Positions 1 through 11,000 of a DNA stretch of 64,000 nucleotides are shown in pieces. The stretch's first letter is position 1. Every line of letters begins with the position of its first letter. The stretch lies in contig NZ_JACHJV010000001.1 in assembly GCF_014203855.1 (NCBI RefSeq), positions 2,108,001 to 2,172,000 of the forward strand, in the 5' to 3' direction. Made by a program: the position numbers and the translations under genes. This stretch comes from Kitasatospora kifunensis. GTDB taxonomy: Bacteria > Actinomycetota > Actinomycetes > Streptomycetales > Streptomycetaceae. The notes beneath the pieces were generated by a model that was not told the DNA's origin, made no database searches, and was given only the letters and a program-made list of their open reading frames with translations.

Positions 1-567
1 GCGCTCGGCCCGGCGGCGGTCCACCGCCGACCAGACGGCGCGGCGGGCCACCGGGTCCATGCCGGTGGTGGGCTCGTCCAGCACCAGCAGCGGGCGCTCG
101 CCGACCAGCGTGGCGGCGAAGCAGGCCAGTCGGCGCTGCCCGCCGGAGAGCTTGGCCAGCGGGCGCCCGGCCAGCGGCTCAAGGCCCAGCTCGGCGAGCA
201 CCTCGGCACTCTCGGCCCGGGCCCGGGCCCGGCTCAGGCCGCGCAGCCGCCCGGTGGTCTCGGCGGCCAGCGCCACCGTCAGTTCGTCCAGCGCGGTGGA
301 TTCCTGGCCGAGGTAGCCGAGCAGCCGGGCCGCTCGCTCGGGATGGCGGACCACGTCGTGGCCGAGGATCTCGACGCTGCCGGAGTCCGGCCGCAGCAGG
401 CCGGTGAGCTGGCGCACCAGCGTGGACTTGCCGGCGCCGTTGGGGCCGAGCAGGCCGAAGATCTCGCCCTGGCGGATCTCCAGGTCGACCCCGTCATTGG
501 CCCGGATCTCACCGTGGCGCTTGGTGAGGCCCCGGACGGAGCAGCAGGGCAGTGGGGCGTCACTCAC
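1..567 (-). CDS. ABC transporter ATP-binding protein (3' end outside window)
   Basis: Only the N-terminal 189 residues are inside the window; the rest runs off the left edge. Reading from a GTG at 567, the protein has a Walker A motif (GPNGAGKST) near residue 42, the signature LSGGQ near residue 145 and a Walker B (LLVLDEPTTGMDP) near residue 165. This is the layout of a single-domain ABC ATPase of the drug/multidrug or Nod-factor export type. Family knowledge: such subunits sit on the cytoplasmic face and power a separate permease, which would lie to the left. The substrate cannot be told from this fragment. GTG at 561-563 is in another frame and was not used. Confidence 0.9.
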   Translation of the reverse strand, partial: MSDAPLPCCSVRGLTKRHGEIRANDGVDLEIRQGEIFGLLGPNGAGKSTLVRQLTGLLRPDSGSVEILGHDVVRHPERAARLLGYLGQESTALDELTVALAAETTGRLRGLSRARARAESAEVLAELGLEPLAGRPLAKLSGGQRRLACFAATLVGERPLLVLDEPTTGMDPVARRAVWSAVDRRRAER

Positions 568-682
568 GAGCGAAGACTCTACGCGCCGAGCATGAGGAAA
601 CCGGACCAGGGGGCACCGATGGGAGGGCCGAGAACCCGGCGGCAGCGATCAGCACCCGAAATCAGCCGCAGAAGCCGGGCGG

Positions 683-1876
683 TCAGTCGTCCACCACGAT
701 CAGCTCGCCGCCCGGCACCCGGGCCGCCAACTCCTTCCAGAAGCCGGCCCGGATCGCGTACCGGTCGTGCTCGTCGATCTGGTCGTCCTTGTGCGCGAGC
801 AGGCCGAACCGGGCCGCGTAGCGCAGCAGCTCGCCGTCCACCCGGTGCGGGATGCGCGGGTAGTCGGCCCAGATCGGGGTCAGGCGCTCGCGGTCGCCGA
901 GCCGGTCGGTCCAGCGGCGGGCGAAGACCTGGCCGACCTCGTGCGGGTCGCCGCCGATCGCGGTGATGTCCTCCTCGCGGTCCGCCCAGCGCTGCTCGGC
1001 GGTGGTGAGCTGGGCCAGGGTGGGCAGCGCGTCGGCGGCGGTGGGCGCCTCGAGGGCCGGGCGGTCCACCCAGCCCCGGTCGGAGGACCAGCGCAGCACC
1101 GGGCCGTTGCTCGCGCTGGCGGGCGGCTGCTGCTGTTGGTGCGCCTGCGCGGTGCGGCCGGCCAGGTCCTTGGGGGTGGGAACGACCTTGAGCGCGGCGG
1201 GCGGCATGGTGGCGGGCTCGACCGGCGGGGCGACGGTCTCGGCGGCGGCCGGGCGGGCGGCCGGCGGGGCGGCCAGGATCTTGGCGATCTCCGGCCGCGG
1301 CCCGGCGGGTGGGAAGGCCACCACCGGTTCGCGCAGCTGCACCGAACGGGTGATCCACTCGCGGTCCAGCACCCGGCGCTCGTCCGCCTCGCCGACCAGG
1401 TCCTCGGACTGGTTGAAGTCGCCGTCGGCGGCCTGAAGCGCCCACAGGTGAACGGCCACGCCGTGCTCCTTGGCGGACATCATGCCGGGCAGCAGGTCGC
1501 CGTCGCCGGTGACCAGCACCACGTCCGCGCAGGCCCGGTTGCGGGCCAGCTCGGAGAGCTCGGCGTGCATCGCGGCGTCCACGCCCTTCTGCACCCAGCG
1601 GCCCTCCGCCCGGGTGAGCGCGCCGAGCCGCACCGTGACCCGGGGCAGCACCCGCAGCCTGCGGTGCTCGGGCATCGGCCGGCGCTCAGGAGCCGCGTCG
1701 AACCAGTAGATCCGCAGCAGCGGCAGGCCGGTCTCCTCCTCGGCCCGCTCGCGCAGCGAGGCGATCAGCGCGGTGTGATCCACCGTCACCCGGGAGCGGG
1801 CGGGCTCACCGGCGAGCAGACTGGCGGCGGCACCCAGCAGGTATCCCGCGTCCACCAGGACAACGCAGCGGTCCAT
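683..1876 (-). CDS. NYN-domain (PIN-like) putative RNase
   Basis: This 397-residue protein opens with VLVDAGYLLG and has VVLVTGDGDLLPGM near residue 120. Both are acidic motifs of the NYN/PIN-like nuclease fold, in which aspartates bind the metal. The middle (about 200-280) is Pro/Ala-rich linker. The C-terminus (about 295-397) is a compact conserved-looking region ending GGELIVVDD that I cannot assign. The start is ATG 1876, preceded by AGGAAGAGGGG; an upstream in-frame start at 1912 would add 12 residues with no ribosome site. Family members are thought to process RNA, but the target here is unknown. It stands alone on the minus strand, about 115 bases from the ABC gene. Confidence 0.85.
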   Translation of the reverse strand: MDRCVVLVDAGYLLGAAASLLAGEPARSRVTVDHTALIASLRERAEEETGLPLLRIYWFDAAPERRPMPEHRRLRVLPRVTVRLGALTRAEGRWVQKGVDAAMHAELSELARNRACADVVLVTGDGDLLPGMMSAKEHGVAVHLWALQAADGDFNQSEDLVGEADERRVLDREWITRSVQLREPVVAFPPAGPRPEIAKILAAPPAARPAAAETVAPPVEPATMPPAALKVVPTPKDLAGRTAQAHQQQQPPASASNGPVLRWSSDRGWVDRPALEAPTAADALPTLAQLTTAEQRWADREEDITAIGGDPHEVGQVFARRWTDRLGDRERLTPIWADYPRIPHRVDGELLRYAARFGLLAHKDDQIDEHDRYAIRAGFWKELAARVPGGELIVVDD

Positions 1877-2002
1877 GAGGTACCCCTCTTCCTGTGCTCT
1901 GCCGCTGAGCACGGGCAGTTCGTGCAGTCTGCCCGAGCGAGGCTCACCTGGGCACCCTGCCGGACCGTTGCGGTCTCCATTACCCCCCGAAGGCGTTGTG
2001 AA

Positions 2003-2461
2003 TCACCCGGCTGCGCGGGCTTGGTCGTAGGCCAGCCGGGCGGCGTGGATGGCACCACGACTCCGTTCGGCCCAGTCGGTGAGGCTGGCCAGGTAGGCGT
2101 TGAGCTCCAGACCGACCGGGGTGAGGGCGTATTCGACCTTGGGCGGAGCGGTCGGATAGACGGTGCGGCTGATCAGACCGTCACGCTCCAGGTTGCGCAG
2201 CGTCAGGGTGAGCATCCGACGGCTGATGCCCTCGATCCTGCGCTCCAGCTCGGTGAAGCGGATCGGTCCGGCGGCGGCCGACACGATGATCAGGATGCTC
2301 CACTTGCTGCCCACCCGGTCCAGCACCTCGGTGACGGCACACACGCCCCGGTTCAGCGGCTCCTCGGCGAGCGGTCCTTCGGGCAGCGGCCCGGTCGCGC
2401 AGATTCGGTCCAGCACCGGCGCGCTCACCTGGTCCGGTACAGAAATGTTCCCTCGTGACAT
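2003..2461 (-). CDS. HxlR-family transcriptional regulator
   Basis: A 152-residue protein with the HxlR winged-helix core: CAVTEVLDRVGSKWSILII (about residues 41-59), then FTELERRIEGISRRMLTLTL and the wing. The N-terminal Cys before the first helix is the position used for redox or aldehyde sensing in some relatives; whether it senses here is unknown. The gene is divergent from the MFS exporter at 2542, with 80 bases between starts. That is the usual layout of a local repressor controlling its neighbour and itself. The start ATG at 2461 is preceded on the minus strand by GGAAGGAGG, a strong ribosome site. Confidence 0.92.
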   Translation of the reverse strand: MSRGNISVPDQVSAPVLDRICATGPLPEGPLAEEPLNRGVCAVTEVLDRVGSKWSILIIVSAAAGPIRFTELERRIEGISRRMLTLTLRNLERDGLISRTVYPTAPPKVEYALTPVGLELNAYLASLTDWAERSRGAIHAARLAYDQARAAG

Positions 2462-2541
2462 AAAAGTGCCTCCTTCCGCGGGATCTGATGGTCACACAGG
2501 ATGTCCCACGTAACAAGAAGTGCACCTTCGGAGGTCAAGGC
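2462..2541. promoter_or_regulatory. Divergent promoter/operator region of hxlR-like and MFS genes
   Basis: This 80-base gap holds both ribosome sites and must hold both promoters. AAAGTGCCTCCTTC (from 2463) and GAAGTGCACCTTC (2517-2529) are near-direct repeats about 53 bases apart. The second is itself almost palindromic around TGCA. They are reasonable candidate sites for the HxlR dimer, one close to each start. This is inferred from position and repetition only. Confidence 0.4.
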
Positions 2542-4029
2542 ATGTCCAGTGGGACGATCGACATCACGCATCAGCTAGCCGGAAGGCAGCACAGGGCCGC
2601 GGACCGCCGACGCTGGTACGCCCTCCTGGTGCTCTGCGCGGGCACTCTGATGATCATTCTGGACGGCACCATCGTCACCGTCGCACAGCCGGCGATCCAG
2701 CGGGACCTCGGCTTCTCCGACTCGGGCCTGGCCTGGGTGATGAACGCCTATCAGATCCCGTTCGCCGGACTGCTGCTGCTCGCGGGCCGGCTCGGCGACC
2801 TGGTCGGCCGCAAGCGGGTCTTCCTGCTCGGGCTCACCGTCTTCGCCCTCGCCTCGGCACTGTGCGGCCTGGCCCAGTCGCCGACCTGGTTGATCGCCGC
2901 CCGCTTCCTACAGGGCGCCGGCGGCGCGCTGACCTCGGCGGTCTCGCTCGGCATGATCGTCACACTGTTCCCCGATCCGGCCGAGCGGGGCCGGGCGATC
3001 GGCGCGTTCAGCTTCATCGGGGCCTCCGGCGCATCCCTGGGCATGGTGCTCGGCGGCGTGCTGACGCAGGCGCTGAACTGGCACTGGATCTTCTTCATCA
3101 ACCTGCCGATCGCACTCGCCGCCGGACTGCCGGCGCTGCGACTGCTGGACGCCGAGCACGGCCTGGGCCTGGGCAAGGGCGCCGATGCGCTGGGCGCGCT
3201 GCTGGTCACCGGCGGACTGATGCTCGGCGTCTACACCATCGTGCAGACGGGCCGCTACGGCTGGGGCTCCCCGCACACCCTCGGCTACGGCGCGGCCGCC
3301 CTGGCACTGCTGGCGGCCTTCGTGGTGCGGCAGGCCAGGGCCACCCAGCCGCTGCTGCCGCTGCGGCTGTTCCGCTCGCGAGCCCTGAGCGGCGCCAACC
3401 TGGTGCAGGTGCTGATGATCGCGGCGATGTTCGGTTTCCAGGTGCTGGTCGCGCTCTACCTGCAGCAGGTGCTCGGCTACGGTCCGGCCGCCACCGGCTT
3501 CGGGATGCTGCCGACCGGTGTGATGATCGCCGTCGTCTCGCTCGGACTCTCCGCCAAGGTGATCGGCCGGTTCGGGCCGCGCCGGGCGCTGATGGCCGGC
3601 AACGCCCTGCTGGTACTCGCACTGGCCTATCTGAGCCGGGTCCCCGACCACGCGAGCTACACCGTCGACGTGCTCCCGGTGATGCTGCTGATCGCGGGCG
3701 GCGGACTGGCCCTGCCGGCGCTGGCCGGGCTGGCCATGGCCGACGCCACCCCGCAGGACTCGGGGGTCGCCTCCGGTCTGTTCAACACCTCGCAGACGGT
3801 GGGCGCCGCGCTCGGCGTGGCGGTGCTCGGCACCCTGGCCGCCGGCCACAGTGCGGCACTGCGGGCGGCCGGGCACGGCGCGCTGCCGGCGCTGGCCGAC
3901 GGCTACCGGCTGGCCTTCACGGTCAGCTGCGGGCTGCTGCTGCTCTCGCTGCTGCTGACCGCCGTGCTGCTGCGCCCCGGCAAGAGACGGGTGGCGGCAG
4001 GCTCCGGCGAGCAGGCGCAGCCGTACTGA
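2542..4029 (+). CDS. MFS drug exporter, DHA2 (EmrB/QacA) type
   Basis: A 495-residue membrane protein with many hydrophobic segments, in the 14-helix size class. It starts LVLCAGTLMIILDGTIVTVA, the typical helix 1 with motif D1, and GRLGDLVGRKRVF near residue 82 is motif A of the major facilitator superfamily. SGVASGLFNTSQTVGAALGVAVLG near residue 415 also matches the family. Relatives are proton-driven exporters of drugs or dyes in the cytoplasmic membrane; the substrate is not readable. ATG 2542 has CGGAGG seven bases upstream, so the further upstream in-frame start is rejected. It is divergent from the HxlR regulator, which probably controls it. Confidence 0.93.
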   Translation: MSSGTIDITHQLAGRQHRAADRRRWYALLVLCAGTLMIILDGTIVTVAQPAIQRDLGFSDSGLAWVMNAYQIPFAGLLLLAGRLGDLVGRKRVFLLGLTVFALASALCGLAQSPTWLIAARFLQGAGGALTSAVSLGMIVTLFPDPAERGRAIGAFSFIGASGASLGMVLGGVLTQALNWHWIFFINLPIALAAGLPALRLLDAEHGLGLGKGADALGALLVTGGLMLGVYTIVQTGRYGWGSPHTLGYGAAALALLAAFVVRQARATQPLLPLRLFRSRALSGANLVQVLMIAAMFGFQVLVALYLQQVLGYGPAATGFGMLPTGVMIAVVSLGLSAKVIGRFGPRRALMAGNALLVLALAYLSRVPDHASYTVDVLPVMLLIAGGGLALPALAGLAMADATPQDSGVASGLFNTSQTVGAALGVAVLGTLAAGHSAALRAAGHGALPALADGYRLAFTVSCGLLLLSLLLTAVLLRPGKRRVAAGSGEQAQPY

Positions 4030-4040
4030 TCGGATGAGAA

Positions 4041-4079
4041 ACCGTGGGGCTCCTGACGCCAGGTCAGGAGCCCCACGGT
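4041..4079. terminator. Bidirectional terminator between MFS gene and asd
   Basis: A perfect 17-base-pair stem (4041-4057 with 4063-4079) with a 5-base loop lies between two convergent stop codons. There is no long T run, as is usual for this group of organisms. Confidence 0.85.
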
Positions 4080-4120
4080 CGTGTTCGGCCCAAGCGCTCC
4101 GCCCAAGCCTTTGGCCCAGG

Positions 4121-6119
<1,999 letters not shown>

Positions 6120-6143
6120 GCCCTGAGCCTGCGGCCCGGCCAC

Positions 6144-6174
6144 CGTATAGGTCCAGTTCGCTTTTCCATCGCAA
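6144..6174 (-). promoter_or_regulatory. Putative promoter of dapA-like gene
   Basis: On the minus strand TTGCGA (6174-6169) is followed after 18-19 bases by CTATACG (6150-6144), close to housekeeping -35/-10 elements. The spacer and flanks overlap the region a divergently encoded LysR protein would bind. Confidence 0.45.
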
Positions 6175-6190
6175 ACCGTAAGCTGTGCTG

Positions 6191-7132
6191 ATGCTCGACG
6201 TCCGCCGCCTGCGGCTCCTGCGGGAGCTGGCCCACCGCGGCACCATCGCCGCCGTCGCCGAGGCGCTGGCCTTCAGCCCCTCGGCCGTCTCCCAGCAGCT
6301 CACCGCACTGGAGCGGGAGGCCGGGGTCGCGCTGCTGGAGCGCACCGGGCGGCGGGTGATGCTCACCCCGGCCGCGCACGGCCTGGTCCGGCACGCCGAG
6401 GCGGTGCTGGCGGTGCTGGAGCAGGCCGCCGCCGAACTGGCCGAGGCCAAGCGCGGACCGGCCGGGCCGCTGCGGATCGGCACCTTCCCGTCCGCCGCCC
6501 GGGTGGTGATCCCACCGGCCCTGGTGCTGCTCGCCGAGCGCTGGCCCGAGCTGGAGCCGATGGTCGCCGAGGTCGACCCGGCGGGCGTCGCCGACCTGCT
6601 GCGCTCCGGCGAGCTGGACGTCGCCCTGGTGCACGACTACGACTTCGTGCCCGCACCGGTGGAGCCCGGCATCGCGAGCGAGCCGCTGTTCGCCGAGGCG
6701 ATGTACCTGGCCACCGCCGAGCCCGGCCCCGGCACGCCAGGGCCTGTCCGGCGGATCTTGCCGAGCGCGCCAAGATCCGCCGGACAGGCCCTGGCCGCCC
6801 ACGCGGGCGACCCGTGGATCCTCGCCACCCACGGCACGCTCTGCCACGCGATGGCGATCCGAGCCTGCCAGGCGGCGGGCTTCACCCCCCGCATCCGGCA
6901 CCGCGTCGACGACTTCGACACCGTGCTCGCCCTGGTCGCGGCCGAGCAGGGGGTGGCGCTGGTCCCGGAGCTGGGGCTGCTGGCGCCCCCGGCGGCCGTG
7001 CACCTGCACCGGCTTCCGATGTCGCGGCGCACCACCGTCGCCTTCCGGCACGGCGCGGGCGGCCACCCGGCCGTCGCGGCCTTCGGGGCGGCGGTGCGTG
7101 CGACGCTGCCGGTAATTCTCCGTAACAGTTGA
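6191..7132 (+). CDS. LysR-family regulator with in-frame palindromic repeat insertion
   Basis: A 313-residue LysR-type regulator. The N-terminal helix-turn-helix is clear (LRELAHRGTIAAVAEALAFSPSAVSQQL, in two parts around residues 8-36), followed by the periplasmic-binding-like effector domain. ATG 6191 is chosen; GTG 6185 would add two residues, and no strong ribosome site precedes either. Residues about 183-202 (from PGPVRRILPS onward) are encoded by a 60-base palindromic element (6736-6795) that leaves the frame open and includes a rare AGA arginine codon. The stretch lies in the effector domain between a likely loop and LAAHAGDPWI. The protein may therefore work with an extended loop or be impaired. 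It is divergent from the DapA-like gene, its probable target. Confidence 0.9.
   Translation: MLDVRRLRLLRELAHRGTIAAVAEALAFSPSAVSQQLTALEREAGVALLERTGRRVMLTPAAHGLVRHAEAVLAVLEQAAAELAEAKRGPAGPLRIGTFPSAARVVIPPALVLLAERWPELEPMVAEVDPAGVADLLRSGELDVALVHDYDFVPAPVEPGIASEPLFAEAMYLATAEPGPGTPGPVRRILPSAPRSAGQALAAHAGDPWILATHGTLCHAMAIRACQAAGFTPRIRHRVDDFDTVLALVAAEQGVALVPELGLLAPPAAVHLHRLPMSRRTTVAFRHGAGGHPAVAAFGAAVRATLPVILRNS
6736..6795. repeat. Palindromic repeat element, copy A (inside LysR gene)
   Basis: The two arms (6736-6760 and 6771-6795) are perfectly complementary over 25 bases around a 10-base centre. The core begins AGGGCCTGTCCGGC. The same core, with one change in 24 bases, occurs at 59355-59378, so this is a dispersed repeat and not a chance hairpin of the gene. 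Confidence 0.9.
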
Positions 7133-7207
7133 TCCCCAAGTCTTCCTAAAGGATCGTCAGGCCCGCTAGAACCTTGGAGGGTCAGCCACCACGAAACGAG
7201 CGGGCAG

Positions 7208-7906
7208 ATGACCAATCAACCTCCGGGCTACGGCTACCCCTCCGACCAGAACCCCCAGGGCCAGCAGCCGCCGTACGGACAGCAGAACCCGTACGGGCAG
7301 CAGCCCCCGGCGCAGCCCGGCTACGGCGTCCCGCAGGGGCCGTACGACCCGCAGCCGCCCCAGTCCGGCTACGGCGCCCCGCCGCCCGGCGGCTACGGCC
7401 AGCAGCCCGGCTACGGCTACCCACCCCCGCCGCCCGGCCAGCTGCCCCCGTGGCTCGGCCCGACCAACCCCTACGGCCCGCCGCCGCCCGGCAGCCGCAC
7501 GCTGGCCAGCCCCAGCGACCGCTTCCTGGCCCGCCTGATCGACCTCGGCGTGCTGCTGATCCCGTTCCTGCTGGTGGAGGTCGTGCTCGGCTTCGGCAGC
7601 ATATTGTCCGACATCGTCGTCGCCCTGCTGGTCTTCGTCTACGAGGGCGCGATGATGCTCAGCCAGCAGCAGCAGAGCATCGGCAAGAAGGTCATGAAGC
7701 TGCGGGTCGTCTCCGCGGCCCACGGCGGGCGCCCGACCGACAACGAGCTCTGGGCCCGCTCCGCCGTCTACGGCCTGCCCCAGGCCGTCATCTGCATCGG
7801 CACGCTGTTCGCCCTGGTCAACGTGCTCTCGCTGCTCTGGGACAAGCCGCTGCAGCAGTGCTTCCACGACAAGGCCGGGAAGACCGTGGTGGTCAAGGAG
7901 GCCTGA
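7208..7906 (+). CDS. RDD-family membrane protein with Gly/Tyr/Pro/Gln-rich N-terminus
   Basis: A 232-residue protein in two parts. Residues 1 to about 95 are low-complexity, with repeated GYGYP, QQPPYGQ and PPPPG units and no predicted fold. From about residue 105 there is an RDD domain: RFLARLIDLGVLLIPFLLVEV is helix 1 with the Arg and Asp that name the family. A second hydrophobic segment and QQSIGKKVMKLRVV follow, then a third helix and the conserved DKAGKTVVV end. RDD proteins are integral membrane proteins of mostly unknown role; some relatives act in ion transport. A hairpin terminator follows, so it is probably a single-gene unit. Confidence 0.88.
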   Translation: MTNQPPGYGYPSDQNPQGQQPPYGQQNPYGQQPPAQPGYGVPQGPYDPQPPQSGYGAPPPGGYGQQPGYGYPPPPPGQLPPWLGPTNPYGPPPPGSRTLASPSDRFLARLIDLGVLLIPFLLVEVVLGFGSILSDIVVALLVFVYEGAMMLSQQQQSIGKKVMKLRVVSAAHGGRPTDNELWARSAVYGLPQAVICIGTLFALVNVLSLLWDKPLQQCFHDKAGKTVVVKEA

Positions 7907-7920
7907 GTCAAGGCGAGTTG

Positions 7921-7960
7921 AACACCTCGGCCGGGCCCGGTAGGGTCCGGCCGAGGTGTT
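7921..7960 (+). terminator. Terminator after RDD gene
   Basis: Perfect 14-base arms (7921-7934 and 7947-7960) with a 12-base loop begin 14 bases after the RDD stop codon. Confidence 0.8.
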
Positions 7961-8088
7961 TGTGCGGCCCAGCGGCCGACCGGGGCCGACGCGCCCTGGG
8001 AGACCCGAGTGGCGGCAGAGAGCAGAGTGGCGGCGCGTTAGGGTGGAAGGCCCCCAGCCGCAGACCTCACGCTTAGGAGCCGTCCCTC

Positions 8089-11000
8089 GTGGCCGACAGC
8101 TTCGTTCACCTGCATGTCCATACCGAGTACTCGATGCTCGACGGGGCGGCCAAGAACGGCAAGTTGGTCGCCGAGGCCGCGCGGCAGGGCATGCCGGCCA
8201 TCGCCATGAGTGACCACGGCAACATGTTCGGTGCCTACGAGTTCTTCCACAAGGCGACCCCGGACAGCGGCGTCAAGCCGATCATCGGCATCGAGGCGTA
8301 CGTTGCCCCCGGCTCGCGCTTCGAGAAGAAGCCGGTCTTCTGGTCGCCCGGTGGCCAGCGCCCCGCCAGCTCCGACGGCGAGGGCGGCAAGGACGTCTCC
8401 GGCGGTGGCCGCTACACCCACATGACCATGTGGGCACAGAACGCCACCGGCCTGCGCAACCTCTTCAAGCTCTCCTCGCTCGCGTCGATGGAGGGCTACT
8501 ACATGAAGCCCCGAATGGACCGCGAGCTGATCGCCGCCAACGCGAGCGGGATCATCGCCACCACCGGTTGCCCCTCGGGCGAGATCCAGACCCGGCTGCG
8601 CCTTGGCCAGTACGAGGAGGCGGTCAAGGCCGCCGACGCCTACCAGCAGATCTTCGGCAGGGAGAACTACTTCCTGGAGCTGATGGACCACGGTCTGTCC
8701 ATCGAGCAGGACGTCCGCGCCGACCTGCTGCGCCTGGCCAAGCAGCTGAACATCCCACTGCTGGCCACCAACGACTCGCACTACGTCACCGCCGACCAGG
8801 CGGACGCCCACGACAGCCTGCTCTGCGTGGGCGTGGGCAAGAACAAGGACGACCCGAACCGCTTCAAGTTCAACGGCAGCGGCTACTACGTCAAGACCGC
8901 CGAGGAGATGCGGGCGCTCTTCAGCGAGCTGCCCGAGGCCTGCGACAACACCCTGGCGATCGCCGAGCGGGTCGAGTCGTACGCTGAGGTCTTCAACTAC
9001 GTCGACCGGATGCCGCAGTTCGACGTCCCCGAGGGCGAGACCCAGGCCTCCTTCCTGCGCAAGAAGATCAGCGCGGGCCTGCAGCACCGCTACGGCGACA
9101 GCCCGAGCCAGGAGGTGCTGGACCGGATCGAGCTGGAGATGGGCGTCATCACCCCGATGGGGTTCGACGCCTACTTCCTCGTGGTCGCCGACATCTGCCA
9201 GTACGGGCGCGACAACGGCATCCCCGTCGGTCCCGGCCGTGGCTCGGCGGCAGGCTCGATGGTCGCCTACCTCACCGGCATCACCCAGTTGGACCCGCTG
9301 GAGCACGATCTGCTGTTCGAGCGGTTCCTGAACCCCGAGCGCATCAACCCCCCGGACGTCGACATCGACTTCGACGACCGCCAGCGCGACCAGATGGTGC
9401 GCTACGTCACCGACAAGTACGGCGAGGCGTACACCGCCCAGGTGAACACCTTCGGCACCATCAAGGCCAAGGCCGCCGTCAAGGACGCCAACCGGATCCT
9501 CGGCTACCCCTTCGCGATGGGCGACCGGATCACCAAGGCGATGCCGCCGGACGTGATGGGCAAGGGCGTCCCGCTGGCGGACCTCTTCAACGAGAAGCAC
9601 CCTCGCTACAACGAGGGCACCGAGATCCGCGCGTTGTACGCCAACGAGCCGGACGTCAAGAAGATCATCGACACCGGTCTCGGCATCGAGGGCCTGATCC
9701 GCGGCACCGGCGTGCACGCCGCGGCCGTCATCCTCTCCTCGACCCCGCTGCTCGAACTGATCCCGCTGCACAAGCGGGACAAGGACGGCGTGATCATCAC
9801 CGGCTTCGACTACCCGTCGTGCGAAGCCATGGGTCTGATCAAGATGGACTTCCTGGGTCTGCGCAACCTGGGCATCATCGACCACTGCATCAAGATCGTG
9901 AAGGCCAACCGCGGCGTCGACGTCGACATCGAGAAGATCCCGATCGACGACCCGACCACCTACGAACTGCTGGCCCGCGGTGACACGCTGGGCGTCTTCC
10001 AGCTCGATGGCGGCCCCATGCGCGCGCTGCTCAAGCTGATGAAGCCCACCGAGTTCGCCGACATCTCCGCCGTCTCCGCGCTGTACCGGCCCGGCCCGAT
10101 GGGCATGAACTCGCACACCAACTACGCGCTGCGCAAGAACGCCCAGCAGGAGATCGTCCCGATCCACCCCGAGCTGGAGGCGCCGCTCTCCGAGGTCCTC
10201 GGCCCCACCTACGGCCTGATCGTCTACCAGGAGCAGGTGCAGCGAGCCGCGCAGGTGCTGGCCGGCTACAGCCTCGGACAGGCCGACCTGCTCCGCCGCG
10301 CGATGGGCAAGAAGAAGAAGGAGGTCCTCGAGAAGGAGTTCGTCCCGTTCCACGCCGGCTGCAAGGAGCGCGGCTACTCCGACGAGGCGATCCAGGCGGT
10401 CTGGGACGTGCTGGTCCCGTTCGCCGGCTACGCGTTCAACAAATCGCACTCGGCCGCCTACGGCCTGGTCTCGTACCAGACCGCCTACCTCAAGGCGAAC
10501 TACCCCGCCGAGTACATGGCCGCCCTGCTCACCTCGGTGGCCGACGACAAGGACAAGATGGCCGTCTACCTGGCCGAGTGCCGGTCGATGGGCATCAAGA
10601 TCCTCTCCCCCGACGTCAACGAGTCAGTGGTCGACTTCACCGCCGTCGGCAGCGACGTCCGCTTCGGCCTCAAGGCGGTGCGCAACGTCGGTGTCCCGGT
10701 CATCGAGTCGATGATCAAGACCCGCAAGGAGAAGGGCAAGTACTCCTCCTTCCCGGACTTCCTGGACAAGGTCGAACTGGTCGCCTGCAACAAGCGCACC
10801 ATCGACTCGCTGATCAAGGCCGGCGCCTTCGACTCGCTGAACCACACCCGCCAGTCGCTCTGCGCGGTCCACGAGCAGGCCGTCGACGCCGTCACCGGGG
10901 TCAAGAAGCAGCAGGCGATCGGACAGGACGACCTGTTCGGCGCGCTGGACGACGGCTCCGACACCCCCACCATCGGTCTGGATTTCGAGCTCACCGACCG

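Noticed and set aside
6736..6795. The palindrome in the LysR gene as a transcription terminator
   Set aside because: It is in the middle of a coding sequence, has no T run, and belongs to a dispersed repeat family.
6191..7132. LysR gene as a pseudogene because of the repeat
   Set aside because: The frame is intact to a normal stop, and both the DNA-binding and effector domains are present. Loss of function cannot be claimed.
8038..10449. 803-codon open frame on the minus strand opposite dnaE
   Set aside because: It is antisense to a gene with full polymerase motifs; long antisense frames are a by-product of high GC at third codon positions.
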